Below, piece by piece: positions 1 to 5,164 of a DNA stretch of 12,036 nt. Positions within the stretch are counted from its first letter, which is position 1; every line of letters begins with the position of its first letter. This DNA comes from an uncultured Selenomonadales bacterium (GTDB taxonomy: Bacteria; Bacillota_C; Negativicutes; Selenomonadales; Selenomonadaceae): NCBI GenBank assembly GCA_947302675.1, contig CAMYWI010000011.1, positions 1 to 12,036 on the forward strand, read 5' to 3'. The notes beneath the pieces were generated by a model. It was not told the origin of the DNA. It was given only the letters and a program-made list of their open reading frames with translations, and did no database searches. The position numbers and the translations under genes were made by a program.

Positions 1-351
1 GAGTTCAAAGGCGATGACGTGCGCCGCGCGATTACTCGCTTTTACAAAGAAAATATGGACGCCAATCAAGTTTTGCTCGACCTGCTTAAAAAATTCGCCG
101 CCGAGAAAAATTGCACGCTCGCGCAGGTTTCGCTTGCCTATCTGATGTGCAAGAATGATTTTGTCGTGCCGATACCCGGAATGCGTCGTGACGAACGTCT
201 TAAAGAAAACTTCGGCGCGGCAGACGTTAAGCTTAGCGTTGACGAACTCGCCGCCCTCGAAGACGCGCTGTCGAAAATTACAATTCACGGCGACAGAAAA
301 GACTCCGACATTATGAAACTCGGCACCATTAAAACTGTCCCGAAGAGCTAA
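1..351 (+). CDS. Aldo/keto reductase, C-terminal part (5' end outside window)
   Basis: This is the last 116 codons of an NAD(P)H-dependent oxidoreductase of the aldo/keto reductase superfamily, a cytoplasmic TIM-barrel enzyme that reduces carbonyls. The frame is open from base 1, so the gene starts upstream. Visible family marks are the late-barrel stretch TLAQVSLAYLM, the cofactor-binding strand VVPIPGMRRDERLKEN, where the usual form is IPG-x-R/T-x(3)-R/Q-x-x-EN, and the final helix LSVDELAALEDAL. The tail (HGDR to the end) fits a full C-terminus. The substrate cannot be read from this part. A bidirectional terminator follows, then convergent flavodoxin sequence. The last ten codons and the terminator recur 157 bp downstream. 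It belongs to a different AKR subgroup from the broken AKR gene at 2564-3554. Confidence 0.9.
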   Translation, partial: EFKGDDVRRAITRFYKENMDANQVLLDLLKKFAAEKNCTLAQVSLAYLMCKNDFVVPIPGMRRDERLKENFGAADVKLSVDELAALEDALSKITIHGDRKDSDIMKLGTIKTVPKS

Positions 352-369
352 CCAAAACTTTTTGAAACG

Positions 370-401
370 AAAAAGCCGCTCCGATTTTGGAACGGTTTTT
401 T
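370..401. terminator. Rho-independent terminator, copy 1 (bidirectional)
   Basis: An A-run precedes the arms GCCG-C-TCC and GGA-A-CGGT, which enclose the loop GATTTT and are followed by six T. One arm position is mismatched and one pair is G-T. It lies 19 bases after the AKR stop and can also serve the opposite strand because of the A-run on its left. Confidence 0.75.
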
Positions 402-420
402 ACTTTAGAGTTTTATATTA

Positions 421-459
421 AATCAAAATTGCTTTAAGCCATTGCTCGACCTACGCGGC
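421..459 (-). pseudogene. Relic of a flavodoxin 3' end
   Basis: On the minus strand this stretch matches the end of the intact flavodoxin gene (AAQVKQWLKQL). The CAG codon of that stretch has become TAG, and an extra base after the TGG-CTT codons destroys the frame and the original stop. No body of the gene remains upstream, because the sequence turns into an AKR tail at about 461. It is a non-functional leftover of the junction duplication. Confidence 0.65.
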
Positions 460-460
460 G

Positions 461-508
461 AACGTTGTGCAAAAGCTCGGCACCGTCAAAGTCGTCCCGA
501 AGAGCTAA
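461..508 (+). pseudogene. Relic of an aldo/keto reductase 3' end
   Basis: The + strand reads NVVQKLGTVKVVPKS-stop, nearly the same as the end of the AKR gene at 1-351 (DIMKLGTIKTVPKS-stop). No AKR body precedes it. Differences from the living copy are mostly conservative, so it was probably a working paralogue for some time before the deletion. Confidence 0.65.
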
Positions 509-523
509 CTAAACTTTTTGAAA

Positions 524-558
524 CAAAAAAAGCCGCTCCGATTTTGGAACGGCTTTTT
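524..558. terminator. Rho-independent terminator, copy 2 (bidirectional), end of flavodoxin operon
   Basis: Seven A, then AGCCG-C-TCC, loop GATTTT, GGA-A-CGGCT and a T-run. Stem AGCCG/CGGCT is perfect outside one internal C-A mismatch. On the minus strand it ends the flavodoxin transcript, about 20 bases after that gene's stop. Confidence 0.8.
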
Positions 559-578
559 GCTTTGATTCTTATATCACA

Positions 579-1091
579 TTAAAGTTGCTTTAGCCATTGC
601 TTGACCTGCGCGGCTGATTGACTTGCCTCCGCGCCGTGAATCGCAAGCCCCGCGAAAACTTCAGCCATCGGACAAATCTTTTTTATGTAGCTGACGGAGC
701 CACCCAAGCCGCTACCTTCGTGCGTCGCGAACGGGAAAATTTTCTTGCCCGCGAAGTCATAATGCTCAAGGAAAGTACTGACCGCCATAGGGGGAATTGA
801 CCACCATATCGGATAGCCAAGAAAAATTTTATCGTAGTCGTCAATGCTCGCAAGGTAGCGTTTCAATTCCGGACGCGCCTTTTGCTGAATCTCAACCTTC
901 GCGACGTTGGTGCACTCGGTATAGTCGACAGGATAATCTTTGACCGTATCGATCTCGAAAAGTTCGCCGCCAACTTCACGCTGAATAAATTCCGCGACGA
1001 CTTCGGTGTTGCCTTTCGCCAAATTTTTTATCGCGCCGTTGACGTAGTTTTGACCCTTGCGCGAGTAGTAGGCGATTAAAATTTTTGCCAT
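579..1091 (-). CDS. Flavodoxin family protein
   Basis: A 170-residue flavodoxin, a small cytoplasmic FMN-binding electron carrier. The N-terminal strand and phosphate-binding loop read ILIAYYSRKGQNY (residues 4-16), a variant of the usual YS-x-TGNT loop. The flavin-stacking loop GYPIWWS (92-98) and the third loop FATHEGSGLGGS (121-132) are both well formed. Length and motif spacing fit the single-domain flavodoxins often found beside aldo/keto reductases. GAGAGGCGG lies a few bases before the ATG. It is the last gene of the minus-strand operon, 12 bases after the acetyltransferase stop, and ends at a bidirectional terminator. The lysine in place of the usual T in the phosphate loop is a little unusual. 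The redox partner is unknown; the associated AKR is a guess from context. Confidence 0.9.
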   Translation of the reverse strand: MAKILIAYYSRKGQNYVNGAIKNLAKGNTEVVAEFIQREVGGELFEIDTVKDYPVDYTECTNVAKVEIQQKARPELKRYLASIDDYDKIFLGYPIWWSIPPMAVSTFLEHYDFAGKKIFPFATHEGSGLGGSVSYIKKICPMAEVFAGLAIHGAEASQSAAQVKQWLKQL

Positions 1092-1103
1092 AGTTTCCGC
1101 CTC

Positions 1104-1664
1104 TCAATCGATAATTTTTATAACCCGCGCAGGATTGCCGACTGCGACCGCGTTATCGGGAATATCTTTCGTGACGACGGAGCCGGTGCCGACAATCGCA
1201 TTTTCGCCAATCGTCACGCCAGGCAAAATATTCACTCGTGCCCCAATCCAAGCGTTCTTCTTGATGAGAATTTCTTTGGTAAAAATGACGCGAATGTTTT
1301 TTGGCTCGTGGTTGACTGTGAACAAGCCGACTTCGGGACCGAACATTACGCCATCTTCAACCGTGATAGTGCCGACTGACATAACCGTTAAGCCGTGATT
1401 CGCGAAAACATTTTTACCAAGAAACATTCTGCAAGCGCAATCGATTTGGAAAGGCGGCGTCAAGAAATTCGTCGCGTCAAAGTTTCCGTTAAACAGCTCG
1501 CGCTCCAGCTCCCAAATCTTTTGCGAGTCGTCGGGGTCAGTCGAGTTTATCAGCCAACACAAATGACGACAACGTTTAAATTCGCCGTGCGCCTCGCGCT
1601 TATAATCTTCGTCGAAAATATGATACGGCTTGCCGCCGCGCAGTTCTTCAAAAACACTCATCAT
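1104..1664 (-). CDS. Hexapeptide-repeat O-acetyltransferase (maltose/galactoside acetyltransferase type)
   Basis: A 186-residue acyltransferase of the maltose/galactoside O-acetyltransferase group, expected to act as a trimer and to move acetyl from acetyl-CoA to a sugar or similar hydroxyl. Residues 1-60 form the helical N-terminal domain seen in this group (MSVFEELRGGKPYHIFDED, then LCWLIN). From about residue 70 the left-handed beta-helix repeats follow. The likely catalytic histidine is H119 in FTVNHEP, at the position of the conserved ATH in the family. The C-terminal coils IGARVNILPGVTIGENAIVG and VAVGNPARVIK are typical. The first of two adjacent ATG codons is chosen because AAAGGA lies 8 bases before it. 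Its natural acceptor is not deducible. The broken endonuclease gene upstream ends 18 bases before this start, so expression now probably depends on the cassette promoter. Confidence 0.9.
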   Translation of the reverse strand: MMSVFEELRGGKPYHIFDEDYKREAHGEFKRCRHLCWLINSTDPDDSQKIWELERELFNGNFDATNFLTPPFQIDCACRMFLGKNVFANHGLTVMSVGTITVEDGVMFGPEVGLFTVNHEPKNIRVIFTKEILIKKNAWIGARVNILPGVTIGENAIVGTGSVVTKDIPDNAVAVGNPARVIKIID

Positions 1665-1682
1665 TTATCAAGTCCTTTAGTT

Positions 1683-2290
1683 TCAAATAACATTCTTGTA
1701 AGTTTTACCTTTAACTATATTGTGAATGGCACTTTTACTTAAATTAAATTTCCTTGCAAGTGCTACTCCGCCAAAGTTCTTGTCTCCTTTTTTGTAAACC
1801 CTGCGAATATAGCGTACCTGCTCTGCTGTAAGTTTTGCCTCGTAATGTTCAACACCAGATTTAGCTAATCCTATTTTATAGGCGTGATTTCGATTTTCAC
1901 TTTTTGTTGCCCATTCGAGGTTTTCGACATGATTGTTTTGCTTGTTACCTCGATATGATTTACTTCCGGTTTGTTGTAAGGATTTTGGATAAATATTTCA
2001 GCGATAAGACGATGAACTGTTACGGTTTTACTATGTTTATTTTTTCTTAAAATCACAAAAGGATAGCCATGTGCATTAAGAGTGGGTTTAAGAATTCTAG
2101 TGTAACCCCGTTGAAAACTTCTGACTCTGCCTAAATCGCTTACTTGATAAAATCCCTCATAGCCTTCAACATCGCGCCATTCTTCGCCAAGCAGAATTTC
2201 GCACTCTTCGACAACAATGAGTTCGTATTTCGTCGTCATTTGCGCTTTTAACGCCGCCAGAAGTTCTGCAACCTAAGCTTTGTCCCGCAT
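1683..2290 (-). pseudogene. NUMOD4/HNH homing-type endonuclease, cassette A (frameshifted)
   Basis: Read with one correction, this is a complete endonuclease of about 200 residues. It has a NUMOD4 domain (EEWRDVEGYEGFYQVSDLGR), an HNH domain (VHRLIAEIFIQNP, then VNHI followed after the shift by GNKQNN and NLEWAT), and a C-terminal helix-turn-helix (ALARKFNLSKSAI, then KGKTYKNVI). The start at 2290 has AAAGGAG about 9 bases before it. Two lesions are seen: an in-frame TAG at 2273-2275 (codon 6) and loss of one base near 1949-1951, inside the HNH motif where GA(C)GGT would be expected. After the shift the minus strand stays open in a new frame to TGA at 1683-1685. Protein could restart at ATG 2239 but would still lose half of HNH. 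It lies between a truncated hydrolase gene and the acetyltransferase gene. Confidence 0.88.
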
Positions 2291-2396
2291 AATAATCGCT
2301 CCTTTGTGTTTGACAAAACACGTCGAAACGATTAAGATTGACTGGCAAAAGAGATTTGGCTTGCCGTCTCGACGTGTTAGTTTACTCAACAAGCAA
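2291..2396 (-). promoter_or_regulatory. Structured leader of endonuclease cassette A
   Basis: Three inverted repeats fill this leader. P1: GTTTGC/GTAAAC (2393-2398 and 2380-2385). P2: AACACGTCGA/TCGACGTGTT, a perfect 10-bp stem (2369-2378 and 2317-2326), with GGCAA/TTGCC inside its loop. P3: GTGTTT/AAACAC (2316-2321 and 2306-2311), just upstream of the AAAGGAG ribosome binding site. P2 and P3 share bases 2317-2321, so they exclude each other. The same layout occurs in cassette B. P1 overlaps the -10 box and may act as a DNA operator rather than RNA. Not recognised as a known riboswitch. Confidence 0.6.
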
Positions 2397-2425
2397 ACTT
2401 TAACACAAACGAGATTGCGGGTCAA
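2397..2425 (-). promoter_or_regulatory. Promoter of endonuclease cassette A
   Basis: On the minus strand TTGACC (2420-2425) and TAAAGT (2397-2402) are separated by exactly 17 bases, with T/A-rich sequence upstream. Sigma-70 type. Sequence and spacing are identical in cassette B. Confidence 0.6.
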
Positions 2426-2437
2426 ATCTTTTTTTGT

Positions 2438-2563
2438 TTATAAGCCGCCGACCGCGAAACTGCCTTGCTCTTGAATCATAATCGGTTTAGCCGCGTCGAC
2501 GACTGACAACGAGCCGAACGCGATTAACCCTGCCGCCAAGCCTGCCAATAATTTTTTCTTCAT
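2438..2563 (-). pseudogene. Secreted alpha/beta-hydrolase-like protein, N-terminal fragment
   Basis: An ATG directly after the AKR stop, with AGGAGC 8 bases upstream, opens a 41-codon frame. Residues 1-24 form a clear Sec signal peptide: three lysines, a hydrophobic core (LLAGLAAGLIAFGSLSVV) and a DAA cleavage region. The mature part reads KPIMIQEQGSFAVGG and then stops (L, TAA) where cassette A begins. From memory, the QEQGSFAVGG start resembles secreted alpha/beta-hydrolase-fold proteins that accompany AKR genes in anaerobes, but no catalytic part is left to confirm this. The rest of the gene is absent from the window: after cassette A the next sequence is the acetyltransferase gene. Confidence 0.7.
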
Positions 2564-2734
2564 TTAAAACGCTCCTGTCTTGATGTGCGGGACGTAGGGA
2601 GCCTCAAGCCGCTTGATTATCTCGTCGTCAAGTTTGATGTCGAGCGCGGCGACTGCCTCTTCAATGTGCTTGACTGAAGTTGTTCCGACAATCGGCGCGG
2701 TTATGAACGGCTTGCTCAGCATTCACGCCAACGT
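2564..2734 (-). pseudogene. Aldo/keto reductase, C-terminal fragment
   Basis: The minus strand reads TLA-stop-MLSKPFITAPIVGTT, then SVKHIEEAVAALDIKLDDE and RLEAPYVPH to a TAA. This is the end of a YajO-type AKR: the barrel strand AW-x-LSKP, the cofactor-binding APIVG-x-T, and the typical C-terminal EAPYVPH. The TGA at 2723-2725 stands where the family has a tryptophan (TGG). There is no start. The matching N-terminus lies 734 bases upstream at 3468-3554. Together they make about 84 of roughly 320 codons, so some 230 central codons are missing. Its stop is immediately followed by the ATG of the hydrolase fragment, which preserves the original operon junction. Confidence 0.85.
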
Positions 2735-3324
2735 CCCCTACGTTCTTATATGTTTTTCCTTTGAGCAATAGGTAAATAGCCGAACGGCTTACGCCTAATT
2801 TTTTTGCCAAAGCATTCGTGCCAAACTCTCTGTCGCCGGAAATATGAACTCTTCGACACCACGCAACCTGTTCGTTCGTCAGCTGCGCGTCGGGACAATC
2901 TTCACCGGATTTCATCAGCCCGATTTGCACGGCGTGACGATTAATTTTCGGTTGGAGTGTTCCATTCCAAATTGCCGACGTAATTGTTCATTTTGTTTCC
3001 GTCGCGGTGATTAACCTGCGGTTTGTCGTCGGGGTTCGGAATGAACGCCAGCGCAACGAGACGATGAACTTTATTATTGTTGCCTCTGCCCAACGTAACT
3101 TGCAAATAACCGTCCTTGTCGACGAAAGGTTTCAAGATTTTAGCTTTGCCTCTGAAAAAACTTTTCGTCCTGCCGAAATTACTGATTTGATATGATCTGA
3201 CGTAACCGCGAATGTCCCGCCAAATTTCGCCGTCCAAATCGTCAAGCGTCAGCGGATAAAATTCCATAAATGCCGCGTACGTGCGCTTGGCGTCCTCGTA
3301 ACGGACACGCTCTTTATCTGTCAT
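2735..3324 (-). pseudogene. NUMOD4/HNH homing-type endonuclease, cassette B (frameshifted)
   Basis: The start at 3324 has AAAGGAG upstream (MTDKERVRYEDAKRTYAAF). Then follow NUMOD4 (EIWRDIRGYVRSYQISNFGR), HNH (VHRLVALAFIPNP, VNHRDGNKMNNYVGNLEWN) and, after a frameshift, the C-terminal helix-turn-helix (NALAKKLGVSRSAI, then KGKTYKNV). One extra T near 2941-2944 (GAA-AAT-TAA where GAA-AAT-AAT-CGT-CAC is expected) creates a stop after TPTEN. The second half is intact in the next frame as RHAVQIGLMKSGEDCPDAQL onward. Homology ends at the junction with the AKR fragment at about 2735, and the shifted frame runs on to a stop at 2661. HNH core residues are present, so a frameshift-corrected protein could be active. 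Identity with the cassette A protein looks like about half the positions by eye. Confidence 0.88.
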
Positions 3325-3432
3325 AGCAATCGCTCCTTTGTGTTTGACAAAACACGCCGAAACGATTAAGATTGACTGACTAAAAAGATTTGGCTTGCTG
3401 TCTCGACGTGTTGGTTTACTTTCGATAAGCAA
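3325..3432 (-). promoter_or_regulatory. Structured leader of endonuclease cassette B
   Basis: It has the same three inverted repeats as cassette A. P1 is GTTTGC/GTAAAC (3429-3434 and 3414-3419), extended by two pairs. P2 is AACACGTCGA/TCGGCGTGTT (3403-3412 and 3351-3360), in which the one change from A turns a pair into a G-U wobble and keeps the stem. P3 is GTGTTT/AAACAC (3350-3355 and 3340-3345), overlapping P2. The only indel relative to A falls in the P1 loop. The inner GGCAA/TTGCC stem of A is not kept. Confidence 0.6.
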
Positions 3433-3461
3433 ACTTTAACACAAACGAGATTGCGGGTCAA
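3433..3461 (-). promoter_or_regulatory. Promoter of endonuclease cassette B
   Basis: TTGACC (3456-3461) and TAAAGT (3433-3438) on the minus strand with a 17-base spacer that is identical to that of cassette A. It starts only seven bases after the truncated AKR head ends. Confidence 0.6.
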
Positions 3462-3467
3462 ATTTTT

Positions 3468-3554
3468 TTATCCGCCGGGATTGCCGAAACTCATCATGCC
3501 CAAGCAAATGCGCGAAACGTCCATGCCCGTGTTGCCAAACTTTACATACTGCAT
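3468..3554 (-). pseudogene. Aldo/keto reductase, N-terminal fragment
   Basis: The ATG at 3554 follows GGAGGG by 7 bases and opens a frame of 28 residues, MQYVKFGNTGMDVSRICLG then MMSFGNPGG, ended by TAA. This is the N-terminus of a YajO-type AKR (Y-x(2)-FGNTG-x-DVSR-x-CLG-x-M-x-FG). The break comes after GGCGGA, where the family would continue with a tryptophan-containing loop. The following TAA belongs to cassette B. The C-terminal remnant is at 2564-2734. The promoter and ribosome binding site are still good, so a 28-residue peptide may be made. Confidence 0.85.
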
Positions 3555-3585
3555 AAAAAGTCCCTCCAAAAGTTTTCTCGCAAGA

Positions 3586-3616
3586 ATTATAACCTTTGAA
3601 GGGATATTCAAGTCAA
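3586..3616 (-). promoter_or_regulatory. Operon promoter with 19-bp spacer and dyad (MerR-type candidate)
   Basis: On the minus strand TTGACT (3611-3616) and a perfect TATAAT (3586-3591) are 19 bases apart. The spacer region carries the imperfect dyad CTTGAA-N6-TTCAAAG. An overlong spacer with a centred dyad is the hallmark of MerR-family activated promoters. The -35 box overlaps the gltX stop codon. It would drive the AKR-hydrolase-acetyltransferase-flavodoxin operon. No MerR gene is in the window. Confidence 0.6.
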
Positions 3617-4950
3617 GCTAAATTTTTCAGCGCGTCGTTCAATCGTTCGAGCGAAATTTTTTTGCCGAGCAGATATAAAATTTCTGTGACGCCGCCCGGT
3701 GTGACCTTCTGCATGGAAAGCGCAATCCTCAGCGGCCACATGACCGCGCCGACTTTCAAGCCCGCCTCCGTGACGAACGCGGAGATTTTTTCGTTGAGCG
3801 CGTCGAGTGTCCAATCATCGAGCGGCTCCAGAATTTTTATCGCGGAAGAAATTATCTCGGCGGACTTTTCGGGCGTAACCTTATTTCTTTTGTTCGTGAA
3901 TAATTCTTTGTCGAACGGCGGCAAATTTTTAAGGAAGGCAATCTGCGCGGGAATGTCGGAAAGTTTGGCGACACGAGTTTTTAAAAGACTTGCAAGGAAA
4001 ATTTTTCGCGGCGCGTCAAAGTCGGCAAGATATTTATCAGCCGCGCAGGCAAAATTCTTGTCGCTCATGACCTTGAGATATTCGCCGTTCATCCAATCGA
4101 GTTTGGCATAATCGAACACGGCGGGCGACTTGCTCAAGCCGTCGAGGCTGAAACTTTTAATCAGCTCGTCCATAGAAAAAATTTCTTGGCAAGAATTTTT
4201 CGGACTCCAACCCAACAGCGCGACGTAATTTGTAATCGCCTCCGACAAGTAGCCCAGCTCGATCAAGTCATTGAAACTGGTCGCGCCGTGACGCTTGCTC
4301 AGCTTTGAAATTGTGCCGTCATCAGATTTTCCCATGACCGGCGCGAGGTGTATGAACATCGGCAACTCCCAGCCGAAGAATTCATAAAGCAAGACGTGCT
4401 TTGGCGTCGACGTGATAAACTCCGTGCCGCGTATGATGTGCGAGACTTCCATTAAATGATCGTCAATGACGTTGGCGAAATTGTACGTCGGCATTCCGTC
4501 GCTCTTCAACAAAACCTGGTCTTCAAGCTCGCTGTTGGCAATCGTGATATTTCCGTGCAACACGTCAAAGAAAGTCGTCTCGCCGACGCGCGGCATTTTC
4601 TGACGAATCGCGACGCCGTTTTCCGTCTCCTCGTAATAGGCGTGACCGTCGGCAACGAGTTGCTCGGCATATTTTTTATAAATGTCCATTCGCTCGCTTT
4701 GAACGTAGGGCGCGAAGTTTCCGCCGTGATGAGGTCCCTCGTCGGGAATAATCTGCGCAGCGGCAAGTGTCTTCTCTATAAATTCGACGGCGTCGGCAAC
4801 GTAGCGGGCGCGGTCGGTATCCTCAATCCGCAAAATAAAATCGCCGCCCTGCGACTTCGCAAACAAATAGGCGTAAAGAGCCGTGCGCAAGTTGCCAATA
4901 TGCATGTAACCCGTCGGACTGGGCGCAAATCTCGTTCTAACTCTCTTCAA
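3613..4950 (-). CDS. gltX: Glutamyl-tRNA synthetase (short form)
   Basis: A 445-residue class I aminoacyl-tRNA synthetase that charges tRNA with glutamate in the cytoplasm. The signature region is RFAPSPTGYMHIGNLRTALY, with HIGN at 17-20, followed by RIEDTD (41-46). The KMSKS-type loop is KLSKR (216-220). The YNFANVIDDHLM and HIIRGTEFITSTPKH segments match the catalytic domain, and the helical anticodon-binding end finishes normally. The start is TTG, 7 bases after GGAGG. The protein is about 40 residues shorter than Bacillus-type GltX. The gap falls between AYY (about 106) and AIRQKMP, where many family members carry the Cys-containing insertion that can bind zinc. This could be a non-discriminating or lineage-specific form, or one of two GltX copies. 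Neighbouring genes do not say which. Confidence 0.93.
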   Translation of the reverse strand: MKRVRTRFAPSPTGYMHIGNLRTALYAYLFAKSQGGDFILRIEDTDRARYVADAVEFIEKTLAAAQIIPDEGPHHGGNFAPYVQSERMDIYKKYAEQLVADGHAYYEETENGVAIRQKMPRVGETTFFDVLHGNITIANSELEDQVLLKSDGMPTYNFANVIDDHLMEVSHIIRGTEFITSTPKHVLLYEFFGWELPMFIHLAPVMGKSDDGTISKLSKRHGATSFNDLIELGYLSEAITNYVALLGWSPKNSCQEIFSMDELIKSFSLDGLSKSPAVFDYAKLDWMNGEYLKVMSDKNFACAADKYLADFDAPRKIFLASLLKTRVAKLSDIPAQIAFLKNLPPFDKELFTNKRNKVTPEKSAEIISSAIKILEPLDDWTLDALNEKISAFVTEAGLKVGAVMWPLRIALSMQKVTPGGVTEILYLLGKKISLERLNDALKNLA

Positions 4951-4998
4951 AATATCTCCTCCAAAATTTTTAGACGTAGCGTGTCGTCGAGACGCAAA

Positions 4999-5129
4999 GG
5001 GGGCGGCATGGACGCCGCCCCTTGACGCCGCGTTTGAACAGGATGTTCAAGCGGCGACGCCCCTGCGAGGCGAATTTCTTTGGCGAATGCAACGTCGTTG
5101 CATGAGGTTTCTTTCTTCGTTGAAAGAAA
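4999..5129. repeat. Cluster of consecutive palindromes between the HD-domain gene and gltX
   Basis: Five hairpins stand side by side. They are GGGGCGGC/GCCGCCCC (5000-5007, 5014-5021); CGCCGC plus TTGAACA, loop GGA, TGTTCAA plus GCGGCG (5026-5056, two-base bulge); CGCC/GGCG (5058-5072); ATGCAACG-T-CGTTGCAT (5087-5103); and TTTCTTTC/GAAAGAAA with loop TTCGTT (5108-5129). GGCGAAT occurs twice (5069 and 5082). On the minus strand a 73-codon frame crosses the region and overlaps the gltX TTG, but its content is just these repeats. It is probably a mosaic intergenic repeat family. Antitermination or processing of the HD-gltX transcript is possible. Confidence 0.7.
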
Positions 5130-5164
5130 GTAGATCCTAAACACAAAAGTTATGAAACGTTCAA

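Larger units (their letters stand above)
319..614. repeat. Direct duplication of a convergent gene junction (319-459 and 476-614)
   Basis: Two diverged direct copies lie 157 bp apart. Each holds the AKR 3' end on + (LGT-x-K-x-VPKS-stop), the same terminator hairpin, and the last dozen or so codons of the flavodoxin gene on -. Copy 2 carries the 3' end of the living flavodoxin gene; copy 1 carries the 3' end of the living AKR gene. Differences include conservative codon changes in the AKR tail (I/V and T/V) and small indels in the flavodoxin tail. The simplest reading is an old duplication of an AKR-flavodoxin pair, followed by a deletion that removed one flavodoxin body and one AKR body. The deletion junction would lie near 460-475. 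Confidence 0.8.

Noticed and set aside
2941..2944. Programmed frameshift joining the two halves of endonuclease B
   Set aside because: No heptameric slippery sequence or downstream stimulator is evident, and the related copy A is broken at a different place, which fits mutation better.
1683..3461. Cassettes as group I or group II introns
   Set aside because: The 3' ends of the endonuclease genes run almost directly into host sequence, leaving no room for catalytic core or 3' domains, and the host genes do not continue at the next codon after the cassette.
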